Source of the DNA: UBA6115 sp050953005
GTDB lineage: Bacteria > Bacillota > Clostridia > Christensenellales > Aristaeellaceae
Direction of reading: 5' to 3'
DNA length: 64,000 nt
Assembly (NCBI GenBank): GCA_050953005.1
Contig: JBMNLV010000009.1
Coordinates: 124,001-188,000, forward strand
The notes under the pieces were generated by a model. That model had not been told where the DNA came from. It saw only the letters and a list, made by a program, of their open reading frames with translations, and made no database searches. Shown here in pieces: positions 51,102 through 60,073 of the stretch (within the stretch, counting starts at the first letter, position 1; each line of letters opens with the position of its first letter). The position numbers and the translations under genes were made by a program.

Positions 51102-51554
51102 TCAAGGCTGCGCTGCACGCTTTTCCTCAAAAAACCGTGTCAGCAGCCGACTGCCCTCCTGCTCCAGCAAGCCGCCTTCACACTGCGCACGACGGGGAAA
51201 GACAGGGTCCATCGGCAGGGCGTAAACGCTGCCGCAGCATCCGTACTGGCGATCGAAGGCTGCAAACACGCAGCGCGACACCCCTGAAAGAATGATGGCG
51301 CCCGCGCACATGGGGCAGGGTTCCAGGGTCACATACAGTGTGCAGCCATCCAGCCGCGAACTGCCCAACGCTTCCTGAGCGCGCTGAATGGCCAGGATCT
51401 CCGCATGCGCGAGCACATCATTCCGTTTCCTCTGCTCGTTATGGGCAAAAGCAATCACCTGCCCCCGCCAAACCACGACCGCACCGACAGGCACCTCATC
51501 CACCGCCGTGGCAGCCAGCTTAAGCGCCTGACGCATAAACTCCTTGTCATCCAT
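51102..51554 (-). CDS. tadA: tRNA-specific adenosine deaminase
   Basis: TadA converts A34 to inosine in tRNA-Arg(ACG). The 150-residue cytidine-deaminase-fold protein has the zinc/catalytic motifs HAEI and PCPMCAGAI and the N-terminal VPVGAVVV strand. Start ATG 51554 is preceded by GGGAGGG. The gene stands alone, divergent from the nitroreductase; the SRP RNA and dnaX that often follow tadA are not seen here. Confidence 0.93.
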   Translation of the reverse strand: MDDKEFMRQALKLAATAVDEVPVGAVVVWRGQVIAFAHNEQRKRNDVLAHAEILAIQRAQEALGSSRLDGCTLYVTLEPCPMCAGAIILSGVSRCVFAAFDRQYGCCGSVYALPMDPVFPRRAQCEGGLLEQEGSRLLTRFFEEKRAAQP

Positions 51555-51615
51555 GATACACCCCTCCCGGAAATGAGTGTATCATAAATCAGATCTAAAA
51601 AGTCAGGAGGATCTT

Positions 51616-52173
51616 ATGAACAACCAGGTTATAGAAGCGATTTTCGAACGCCGCTCCCACAGAGCGTACAGTGATACGCAATTAACACAGGAACAACTGG
51701 ACACGCTGCTGGAAGCAGCCCTGGCTTCCCCATCAGCCAATAACCTGCAACCCTGGCATTTTTCCGTAGTACAAAACCGCGCCTTACTGGACAGTATCAA
51801 CAGCGCAACGCGCGAAGGCGCAATGGCGCTGGATGAAAACCTGCGCAGTCCGCGTTTTATGGATGCCGGATTTGATGTGTTCTACCAAGCGCCAACGGTG
51901 ATTTTTATTTCCTCCCCACCTGGTGAGGGAAAGGCGCTTGACTGCGGAATCGCGGTGATGTCCATTGCCATGGCCGCCCAAGGTTTAGGGTTGGGCAGCG
52001 TTATCCTGGGCTTGCCCCGGCTGGCCTTTGCAGGCGATCAAAAACAGAATTTTGAACGGGCTCTTGGCTTTCCGGAAGGTTATTCCTTTACCATCGCCAT
52101 CGCGCTGGGACATCCCACAGACAGCAAGCCCGCACATGAGCGTGATCACCGCAAGATTCACATCATCCGCTAA
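51616..52173 (+). CDS. nitroreductase-family flavoprotein
   Basis: This 185-residue FMN-dependent oxidoreductase of the nitroreductase superfamily opens with the classic FERRSHRAYSD (FMN phosphate Arg/Ser-Arg) and has SPSANNLQPWHFSVVQ, then the helix with GLGLGSVILG and a C-terminal IALGHPTD strand. ATG 51616 follows CAGGAGG. The natural substrate is not predictable; it might be a quinone, nitro compound or housekeeping flavin reductant. Confidence 0.85.
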   Translation: MNNQVIEAIFERRSHRAYSDTQLTQEQLDTLLEAALASPSANNLQPWHFSVVQNRALLDSINSATREGAMALDENLRSPRFMDAGFDVFYQAPTVIFISSPPGEGKALDCGIAVMSIAMAAQGLGLGSVILGLPRLAFAGDQKQNFERALGFPEGYSFTIAIALGHPTDSKPAHERDHRKIHIIR

Positions 52174-52197
52174 CCACCACAGCAATTTGGAGGAACC

Positions 52198-53688
52198 ATG
52201 CTGCACACATCCAAGAAGGTCTATGCACTGCTCGTCCTGATCACCCTGTTTTTGGTAGTATCCACCCCCTTTGGCACCGCCGAGGAAGCAAACGCGTCCA
52301 TCAGCGGTATAGTTTTTGTCGATGACAACGGCAACGGCCTGCGCGACGATGGCGAAAAAGGACTTCAAGGCGCCGAGTTGAGCCTGGTCGCGGTTTCCAG
52401 TCAATCGCAGCGCCTGATCGCTCAGACTGTCAGCAGCGCGGACGGCACCTATCATTTTGCCGGCTTGGCCCGGGGCGACTATATCCTGCAGGCCAGCCTG
52501 CCGTCCGGATCGCACTTTACTGCGCATACACCCGGCGGCAGCGTGATGCTCCCGGGATATGAGCGGCAAAGTCGGACGCCCGTGTTTAGCTTGAACGGAA
52601 ATGAGCAGGCTGTAAAGCACATCGGTACTATGCGGCGCAGCGGACAAGTCAAAATCATTGCCTTTGGCGATTTGAACATGAACGGCGGGCGTATGAGCAA
52701 CGAACCTCTGCTGCGCGATGTTCAGGTGCAGTTGATCTATGAATCAGGCGGCGAGCAATATGTAATCGCGCAAGACCAAACCAACAAGAACGGCGAATTG
52801 GTGTTCCGGGATTTGACCCAAGCGGTTTATCGCATTGCGGTGGTCATGCCGGAACCTTATATTATCGGACCTCTCGGTCAAAAGACTAACTATTTTTATA
52901 ATGTCGTCCCGCCCAGCGAGAACAGGGCAGGCATCTCTGAACCTTTTACCCTTGAGCGAAGCATCGGCCTGGCCATAGGCGGGGTCAAGGCAGGAACGCT
53001 CAAAGGCCGTGTGTGGCTGGACAGCAACTTGGATGGCAAGCAGGACAGCGGTGAGGGAGGGCAGGCCGGTATCTTGCTGACACTGACCCATCTGGAGCTT
53101 GGGGTTACCCGGACGCTGATCACCACCCAGGACGCTGAATTTACCTTTGAATACCTGCAGGCTGGTGAATACAGCCTGCGCGCCGACTTGCCGGAAGGAT
53201 TGATGTTTGCCCTGCCCGGCAGCCCTTCTGTCTTTCAAGACGGCTTCGCAGACGGGCAATCGCTTACGATTAATGTGCGCGAGGATGGCGCAACCAAGAT
53301 TGATCCCATTGGCGTCATGCCGGCCTCCAGCATCACGGTGCTCGCCTATCATGACAGCAACGCAGACGGACAACGCCAAGAGAACGAGCCTGCATACGCC
53401 GGTGCCCTGGTAGAAATCATTGGCGCGAAGAAGGTCCTAGCCAGCGCAAAAAGCGATAGCCAGGGAAAGGCTATCATTCCGCGTGTACGACATGGGGAGG
53501 TGACCCTGCGTGTCACCCTTGGGGATGGCCAGGTGTTTTCCGTGCCTGGTGATGAAAGCGGCAACGCGTTTTACTCCCCAACCGCATCCTCGGCACTCAG
53601 CATTCAGCGCAGTCTCTCAGCCGGTGAGCAATTGTCTGTACTGGCCGGAGCCACCCTGCCCGGTGCGATTTCCGGCGCTCTTGTTTGA
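52198..53688 (+). CDS. secreted SdrD-B-repeat protein, N-terminal part (frameshifted)
   Basis: A signal peptide (MLHTSKKVYALLVLITLFLV, cleaved before about residue 28) is followed by four SdrD-B-like beta-sandwich repeats. Each starts with a calcium-site-like line such as VFVDDNGNGLRDDGE or VWLDSNLDGKQDSGE and ends near a G-Y-x-L-xA-type strand. The frame stops at TGA 53686-53688, in the middle of the fifth repeat. Removing one T from CTTG (53680-53683) would restore GALFEDSN and join the remaining repeats. So this is one gene interrupted by a 1-nt insertion, unless the base is a sequence error. Confidence 0.8.
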   Translation: MLHTSKKVYALLVLITLFLVVSTPFGTAEEANASISGIVFVDDNGNGLRDDGEKGLQGAELSLVAVSSQSQRLIAQTVSSADGTYHFAGLARGDYILQASLPSGSHFTAHTPGGSVMLPGYERQSRTPVFSLNGNEQAVKHIGTMRRSGQVKIIAFGDLNMNGGRMSNEPLLRDVQVQLIYESGGEQYVIAQDQTNKNGELVFRDLTQAVYRIAVVMPEPYIIGPLGQKTNYFYNVVPPSENRAGISEPFTLERSIGLAIGGVKAGTLKGRVWLDSNLDGKQDSGEGGQAGILLTLTHLELGVTRTLITTQDAEFTFEYLQAGEYSLRADLPEGLMFALPGSPSVFQDGFADGQSLTINVREDGATKIDPIGVMPASSITVLAYHDSNADGQRQENEPAYAGALVEIIGAKKVLASAKSDSQGKAIIPRVRHGEVTLRVTLGDGQVFSVPGDESGNAFYSPTASSALSIQRSLSAGEQLSVLAGATLPGAISGALV

Positions 53689-55759
53689 GGACAGCAATCT
53701 TTCCGGCAGCATGGACAGCGATGAAACCTGGTTATCCGGTTTCAAGGTAGAGGCCGTCAATGAGCATGGCGAGGCAGTTGCCCAAGCTGTAACAGACTCC
53801 CAGGGCATTTATTTGCTGGAGAACCTGGTGCCCGGCACATACCGGGTACGGATCTATCTGGAATCTCCTTATGTATTCTCAGAACCTGCCGTTACCAGCC
53901 TGGGGATTGTAAATTGTATCTACGAGCAGACCGCTGCCTTTGGCCAGACCACAGCCCTGTCGCTGCAGCCGGGCCAGGTGCTTGAACATATAAATGCAGG
54001 CGCCTTCCGCTCTGCTGTGATTAACGGAACTGTGCTGCTTGGTGATGACATCTTGGGTTATGACGGAACAATCGGCGGATTGGCCGGCGTACGGGTGGAG
54101 CTGCTGGATGAAAACGGCCAGCCGGTCTCCGCACATACCAATGCGCTGACCGATGACAGCGGCGCATATTCCCTCAAGGGCGCACTGCCCGGCACCTATT
54201 CCCTGTTAATAACCCTGCCCGATCACGCCAAGTTCAGCCAGCCGCTGGTCGATGAGCGCTCCGCCACCAGCAGCGCACTGGAAGTCAAAGCTGCCGATGT
54301 GCTGAGTCTGCAGCCGCTTTACGCGGTCCAGACCGGCGTTGTCTCGGGCACCGCCTTTCATGACATCAACAATAATACAGTCTTTGATGAAGGTGATTTG
54401 CCCCTTGCGGGTAACCATATCAGTCTGCAAAACACCTTGACGCAGGAAATTTACCAAACCACAAGCGACCAGCAGGGCTTCTACTCCCTGGAAGGTATCC
54501 GCCCAGGCCTCTATGAAGTCACGGTGCGAATGGTGCCCGGCTATGCATTGGATGCCAATGAAGCCAGCCTGGTGCCTGCGAGCATCAGCGGACAAGCTTC
54601 CGCCCAAATTGAAATTTCTATGGGCGCACGGTATGAAAACGGGTTGCTGGCCGCGCTCCAACCCATTCAAATCAGCGGCATTGCCTATTTTGATGAGAAT
54701 CTGGACGAAAGTTATGCTGCGCAAACTGACACCCCCGCCTCATTGCAGGTCAGCCTGATTCACCAGCGTACCGGTACTCAGGCCACACTGTCATCCAGCA
54801 GTGACGGCAAACTGGCCAGCGGCTTGATGTTTCCGGGCTTGTACTCCCTGAAGCTGGCACTGCCGAAGGATTGCCTGCTCCAGGCGCCACAGGGCGCTCA
54901 GCAGGAGCAGGAAGACGGTGAATGGCAACTTGACCTTACCCTGGAAGAAGGCAAAGCAAAGCTGGAGTTGGGCCTGGTACAGCTGGGCAGCCTGTCCGGT
55001 GCAATTTGGAACATGGACGGCAGCGGCAGAGACCTGCAAGACCTGCCTATCAGCCTGAAGGACGAGGCAGGCAACACAGTGGCACAAACCAAGTCCGCGG
55101 CAGACGGTTCATTCTCCTTTCATAGGCTGCTTCCTGTCAGCTACAGGCTGTCCGCACAACTGCCGGAACAGTATCGCTTTGCGCGGGTGGTGGACACCGC
55201 GCAGCGTCCCAGCGTAATTGTGTCTGATGCGGTTGGCATGGGCAGTACAGCCGGCCAAAGCGATCTGTTCAAGCTGGGGATGGGCGAAATCAGAACCAAC
55301 CAGGACATCGGAATGGGCGCAATGGGCAAGCTGGGTGATTTCGCATGGCTGGATTTGGACCGTGACGGTATGCAGGATGCAGGAGAGCCCGGCTTGCCCG
55401 GCATTGTCATCCGTTTGTACCAATATGGGCAGCTCAGCGCGCAAACCACAACTGATCTTTATGGCCGCTACCTGTTTGACAGCCTGTTCCCGGGCAGTTA
55501 CACCCTGGAGGCGGATATGCCTCCGGAGGTTAAACCTACCATACGTCAAAATGAGTTCCTCCTGGTAGGCAGCGTGCTACAACCGGGCGATAACAGTCAA
55601 ACAGCACGTGCCGAGGATATTGTGGTTCCCAGCGGCGGCCGCAACCTGAACGCCGACCTGGGCTTCGCTCTGCGCCACGATGGCCGTTACCCGCCCGCAT
55701 TGGATCAAGTTCCAGTCAAGGACTGGACTCGCGTCAACGAACAGGAGCCCAAACGATAG
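53684..55759 (+). pseudogene. secreted SdrD-B-repeat protein, C-terminal part (out of frame)
   Basis: This continues the preceding gene in the +1 frame with about six further repeats (for example AFHDINNNTVFDEGD and AWLDLDRDGMQDAGE). The last ends with LNADLGFALRHDG and a short polar tail. There is no LPXTG motif, membrane helix or S-layer domain at the C-terminus, so if repaired the protein (about 1,190 residues) would be secreted or loosely attached. No ribosome site or start codon justifies separate translation of this half. Confidence 0.7.
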
Positions 55760-55791
55760 GACATCATTCTCCAAATACATTTGTTTCACAC

Positions 55792-55822
55792 AGCAAAAAG
55801 CCGCCGTACAGGCGGTTTTGCT
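55792..55822. terminator. bidirectional terminator between Sdr-like gene and yebC
   Basis: CCGCC / GGCGG core with flanking A and T runs and an outer AGC/GCT pairing, midway between the two convergent stop codons. Confidence 0.75.
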
Positions 55823-55842
55823 CAATGATGCGGCAGTGAACG

Positions 55843-56589
55843 TTATTCCTCGTCCTCATCCTCAGGCAGGTTGGCGTTGTGGTAAATATCCATGATGTCG
55901 TCGTTGTCTTCCAACATCTCAAGCAGCTTCATCACTTTTTCCAGAGTTTCCTCATCATCGATATCCACATAATTTTGCGGGATCTTCTGGCGCTCTGCGG
56001 ACAGGAAGACATAGCCCTGTCCTTCCAGCTCATCCCGCACTGCGGTAAAATCATTGGGCGCGGTATAGATTTCATAACCGTCTTCACTGGTTTGGACATC
56101 CTCAGCGCCCGCTTCCAGCGCGTGCAGCAGCAATTCGTCCTCATCAATGCTGTTGTCACGCTCAATCATCATCAAACCTTTGAAATCAAACATATAACCA
56201 ACCGATCCGGTTGTGCCCAGGGAACCGCCATTTTTGTCAAAGATGTGGCGTACCTCGGAGGCAGTACGGTTGCGATTGTCTGTAACCACCTCCGCGATGA
56301 CTGCCACTCCGCCCGGAGCGTATCCCTCGTAGGTGATTTCTTCATAGATTACATTGTCCATTTCGCCGGCGGCTTTTTTAATGCTGCGCATAATGTTGTC
56401 ATTGGGCATATTGTTGGCTTTGGCCTTAGCAATGACATCGCGCAGTTTGCTGTTGGTAGCCGGATCACTGCCGCTCTCACGCACAGCAATCGAAATCTCA
56501 CGCCCGATCTTTGTAAAAATCTTGCCACGCTGCGCGTCCGCCTTGCCCTTTTTATGCTTGATATTTGCCCATTTTGAGTGACCTGCCAT
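55843..56589 (-). CDS. yebC: YebC/PmpR-family regulator
   Basis: This 248-residue protein of the YebC/TACO1 family has the universal N-terminus MAGHSKWANIKHKK and the GGVAVIAEVVTDNRNRT block, and ends in a strongly acidic tail (DDIMDIYHNANLPEDEDEE). Family members bind ribosomes and relieve stalling at proline runs or act as transcription regulators. Single gene, convergent with the Sdr-like gene. Confidence 0.94.
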   Translation of the reverse strand: MAGHSKWANIKHKKGKADAQRGKIFTKIGREISIAVRESGSDPATNSKLRDVIAKAKANNMPNDNIMRSIKKAAGEMDNVIYEEITYEGYAPGGVAVIAEVVTDNRNRTASEVRHIFDKNGGSLGTTGSVGYMFDFKGLMMIERDNSIDEDELLLHALEAGAEDVQTSEDGYEIYTAPNDFTAVRDELEGQGYVFLSAERQKIPQNYVDIDDEETLEKVMKLLEMLEDNDDIMDIYHNANLPEDEDEE

Positions 56590-56646
56590 GAGGTACCATC
56601 CTTCCGTGATTCAATAAGTTTATCATATCATCTGTCAAAATCCGCG

Positions 56647-57384
56647 TCAAATTGTGCGGCTGTACTCTTCCCGCATCGCAACTGCGCGGTCGGGATAATT
56701 GGTGATCAGGATATGGACGCCGGTGTCCATCACTTTTCGCATGTCCCTGTCATCATTGACAGTCCAGACATGAACCAGACCGCCGGCCTGAATAAGTTCA
56801 GCATATTCTTCCGGATTGAGAAGCACGTCAGAAAAATGCGGGTGAAGTGCATCTGCTCCAACCTTTTTCATATAACCCGCCGGGTCTTTCAGACAGCAGT
56901 CATACAGCAGTCCGCACACCGCACTCGGATTGAGGCGTTTGATGTAAGCCATGGAATGGTGGTTGAAGGAAGAATAGATAACACGCTCCCCCATGCCGGT
57001 TTTTTCCACCAGCTCCATGCACAGTTCTTCTATTCCCTCGTAGGGAATCCTGCTGTTTTTCAGCTCGATATTTACCTTCATCTCGGTAGGCGCCAGCAAC
57101 TCAAACACCTCTTCTAGGGTAGGTGCCCGCGCTTCCCTGTACTCGGGATGAGTTTTGTTGAACAGATACTTCTTGATGTCCTTCAAACTCATCATCGCAA
57201 CCAGGCCATTGCCGTCGGAGACACGCTCAATGCGCTCATCATGGACGACAATCAACTGCTTATCGCGCGTCAAGTGTACGTCCAGCTCCACACCGTCAGC
57301 GCGGTGGTCAATCGCCAATTGAAAGGCTTCAAGGGTATTCTCCGGAGCATAGCCTGATGCCCCGCGGTGTGCATAAATCTTCAT
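56647..57384 (-). CDS. glycerophosphodiester phosphodiesterase
   Basis: This is a GDPD-family enzyme of about 245 residues that hydrolyses glycerophosphodiesters to glycerol-3-phosphate and an alcohol. The catalytic AHRGASGYAPENTLEAF and GVELDVHLTRDKQLIVVHD motifs supply the metal ligands. No signal peptide, so the enzyme is cytoplasmic (UgpQ-like). The start is ATG 57384 with an AAGG site; the open frame reaches 57414. Confidence 0.9.
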   Translation of the reverse strand: MKIYAHRGASGYAPENTLEAFQLAIDHRADGVELDVHLTRDKQLIVVHDERIERVSDGNGLVAMMSLKDIKKYLFNKTHPEYREARAPTLEEVFELLAPTEMKVNIELKNSRIPYEGIEELCMELVEKTGMGERVIYSSFNHHSMAYIKRLNPSAVCGLLYDCCLKDPAGYMKKVGADALHPHFSDVLLNPEEYAELIQAGGLVHVWTVNDDRDMRKVMDTGVHILITNYPDRAVAMREEYSRTI

Positions 57385-57466
57385 GATTCTGCCTTCTTCC
57401 TTCATTTTAATCAAATATTCTACGTCTTGATGCTACCATAAGAAGATCAGATGGACAAGCACTTGC

Positions 57467-58975
57467 TTAACAGAGCCGGATGGCTCTATAGTAACCATCC
57501 ATCGGCCTAGCCGGTGGCTTTTCATATGCGGGCATCGCCCTGTATCTGGTTTCCGGGTACTCCTCTCCCTCTCTTAATTCTGCTTCCGCTCTTTCAGCAG
57601 ACTCAATCGCCTCATCAAAGCTATCAAATTCAAGGCCTGATACTTCATCGTAATAACGGCCGTCATCGCCCGGGACAACGTGCATCCAATCACTTCTATG
57701 ATCGGACAATGTAATGGTTTCCTCAGCCTCGTTTATATCGAAAACAATTGGCGCCGCTGAGGAAACATCCACCCGCAACTCATTCCCCTGAACAAACTCC
57801 ATCAGCTCCGCCTTGGTCACGCTCTTTTTGCCCTGAAGGAAGGCCTGGATGCCGCTCCAGCGGATTTCCTCAGCCTTCACACCGCGCTTGCGCAGGTACG
57901 CGATAACGCTGTCAGCGCCAAGCTTGGCATCATCCTTGAGCGCCTCGATCTCCATCTGAAGGCGGCTGTACATTGGCGGAGCGTAGCCGCGGAAGCTGTA
58001 GCGGATGTCGGGGTCGGACGTGGGGGTGGTGTTGTAAATGGACTTGGCTTGCTCAGGCTCCTTGAAGAGATAAATAGTACTTGTGCACTCTCCCGGCCTG
58101 AGGTTGTTGTCTGGCACATTGTAGAAAATCAATCCATCGTTTCCGTTGCGCTCAGCTTCATCAATATAATCAAGCAAAGCGTCCCCAGCTTCTCGATGCT
58201 CACTCCAATTATAGTCAGCCAAGTCTGCAACAAGCGGATTCTTAATCAATAAATACAACGGCATAACGCCGCCTTTTCCTTTGGCAGCCTCAGCATCTTG
58301 CAAGCTAAAGGTTCCGGGCATCTTTACTGCCAGGTTTTTCAGCACATGATATGGGCTATAAGATTCTGCTGTTTCTATATCTCCTGCAAAGAAATACTTG
58401 GTTCCGGCAACAGTTTTGTTGTTAGTTCCTCTTAATTCTTTAGAAAATACAGTGAAATTATTTGGTGTCCCGTGATACACCACCAGCAGATTCCCCTGCT
58501 CATCCCGCACCTGGCTGTCCTTGAAGAACTCCTGCTGCTCCGGGCTGAGGTCGCGGCCCGCGCTGTCGCGGACGGAGAATAGAACTTGACCGTCAGTTCC
58601 AGATTCGGGTATACTTTCATTGGGGACTGTACCGCTTGTCGCTTCGGGCGTATTGTTAGGGACTTGTTTATCTAACGCAGTGGCAAGGTCTCCTTTTCGT
58701 TTTCCTGCGTACATTGTAAGGATGCTCAAATCCATGTGTTTGTCAGAAACAACAGTAATAGCAACAAACCTGTCGCCTGTATGTTTGCTAAACTCTAACA
58801 CAGGCTTTCCGTCGCGCGTGGTCTCCGAAAGCACCACACTATCGGGCGATGTGATGACATCGAGAGCCAGCAAAAAGTCCGATTCCTGAATAGCCCTCTG
58901 ACCTCTTAGCGCTTCTTTTGTTTCGTCACCATGATCGGAAAAAACTTTGCGAACATTATCGGAACTTAAAGCCAA
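57467..58975 (-). CDS. polyvalent phage/ICE-type protein with ART-like domain
   Basis: This 502-residue product has three regions. The N-terminus (VFSDHGDETKEALRGQRAI, then TRDGKPVLEFSKHTGDRFVA) resembles phage PBECR/MuF-C nuclease-like domains. A linker VRDSAGRDLSPEQQEFF precedes LLVVYHGTPNNFTVFSKE, a start typical of ADP-ribosyltransferase-like polyvalent domains, with NDGLIFYNVPDN later. The C-terminal 150 residues look regulatory and acidic. The start (TTG 58975) is poor, and coding similarity continues upstream in another frame, so this is probably the 3' part of a larger broken gene. Domain names are from memory of sequence style and need a profile search. Confidence 0.55.
   Translation of the reverse strand: MALSSDNVRKVFSDHGDETKEALRGQRAIQESDFLLALDVITSPDSVVLSETTRDGKPVLEFSKHTGDRFVAITVVSDKHMDLSILTMYAGKRKGDLATALDKQVPNNTPEATSGTVPNESIPESGTDGQVLFSVRDSAGRDLSPEQQEFFKDSQVRDEQGNLLVVYHGTPNNFTVFSKELRGTNNKTVAGTKYFFAGDIETAESYSPYHVLKNLAVKMPGTFSLQDAEAAKGKGGVMPLYLLIKNPLVADLADYNWSEHREAGDALLDYIDEAERNGNDGLIFYNVPDNNLRPGECTSTIYLFKEPEQAKSIYNTTPTSDPDIRYSFRGYAPPMYSRLQMEIEALKDDAKLGADSVIAYLRKRGVKAEEIRWSGIQAFLQGKKSVTKAELMEFVQGNELRVDVSSAAPIVFDINEAEETITLSDHRSDWMHVVPGDDGRYYDEVSGLEFDSFDEAIESAERAEAELREGEEYPETRYRAMPAYEKPPARPMDGYYRAIRLC
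58466..58571. repeat. 106-bp direct repeat, copy 1
   Basis: Matches 59522-59627 with one mismatch. It encodes the linker and first strand of the ART-like domain (RDSAGRDLSPEQQEFF to VYHGT). Confidence 0.9.
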
Positions 58976-58979
58976 TTGT

Positions 58980-59938
58980 ACCCAGATAGCTCAATGCCTG
59001 TATTTTCGCTTATTAACTGCGCCAAATTATTGCCTATGGCGCCGAAATATATTTTCTTTATGTAACTACTATCGTTTCTTGCAGTTCTGACAAATTCTAA
59101 CAGTTGGTTATCGTTTTCATAAAGCACAATAGTCTTGCTGTTTTCCCAGTTTTGTTTTTGTCTTTCATTATAATACCGTCATACCCTTGTTCAATCAAAT
59201 ATTGTTTCACAAGGTTGCCGACATATTGAGGAACACGGCTGTAAACACTGCTCCCGCCTTGTTCTCTTGCTGGAACGCCCAACCTTTTTGCGATACGTTT
59301 CAAGTACGCATTCAGCTCAGTTTCCGTCATGATGCTTCCATCGCGTTTTAATACAGGCGGTGTGATGTTAAGATAAACTTCCATTACTCTGCACGCTCGC
59401 CCATACTGTCCGCAACTTTAAGACGATCTTGAGCAGCATCGAGCGTTCCGAAATGAGAGCCTATGGTGTCTTTGATTGTTTGCCCAGCGGCAGTTGTTCG
59501 GAATTGTGTAAATTCGGCATTTGTCCCGTGATACACCACCAGCAGGTTCCCCTGCTCATCCCGCACCTGGCTGTCCTTGAAGAACTCCTGCTGCTCCGGG
59601 CTGAGGTCGCGGCCCGCGCTGTCGCGGGTGCTGTACAGAACCTTCGAGGAATAGTATCCATCAGGATTTCTTGTTTCGTTGAATCTTGATAAAACATCAT
59701 CCGATAATATGGACTGAAATGTACCATTGACAACATCAAGCAGGTCTTCTATACTGATTGCGACGGAAGTGTTGAAGGTTGCTCGGCCTTGCGCCGAGGC
59801 CTGGGGCGTATTGGCCCGCGGGCTTCCGTCTTTTCTATTAATTCTCGCGTTTGCAATATCGTCAACATGAGCACAATGTGCGTAGTAACGTTGGTCAATG
59901 CTTTGACAGATTTTAGCATCCGTCAAATACCTCGGCAA
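58980..59938 (-). pseudogene. frameshifted upstream part of the polyvalent locus
   Basis: Three out-of-phase pieces form one protein. The first (59938-59384) contains VLYSTRDSAGRDLSPEQ and LLVVYHGTNAEFTQF. The second (59384-59097) contains VYLNITPPVLKRDG and GYDGIIMKD. The third (about 59152-58980) reads TIVLYENDNQLLEFV and ends at TAA just before the next frame. They form an ADP-ribosyltransferase-like domain (HGT, then YDGII, then IVLYE) broken by small indels. The locus carries a 106-bp repeat shared with the downstream gene. Confidence 0.6.
59522..59627. repeat. 106-bp direct repeat, copy 2
   Basis: Second copy, in the frameshifted upstream part of the polyvalent locus, same orientation. 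Confidence 0.9.
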
Positions 59939-60073
59939 ATTGGTCAGTCAGCCGCTCATTGTTATGCTCACTTTAAACTGGGCACTGAGAATCTACGCAA
60001 GCTTGTGCTGAGGAAGCATACTTCTAAATTACTCTATGCAAATCCTGAGAGCAAATATTAATAACCTGTGTGC

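Noticed and set aside
53676..53690. Programmed +1 frameshift in the Sdr-like gene by analogy with prfB (CTT TGA)
   Set aside because: The codon before TGA is GTT, no upstream Shine-Dalgarno-like stimulator is seen, and the repeat alignment places the extra base in the CTT, so a plain insertion is simpler.
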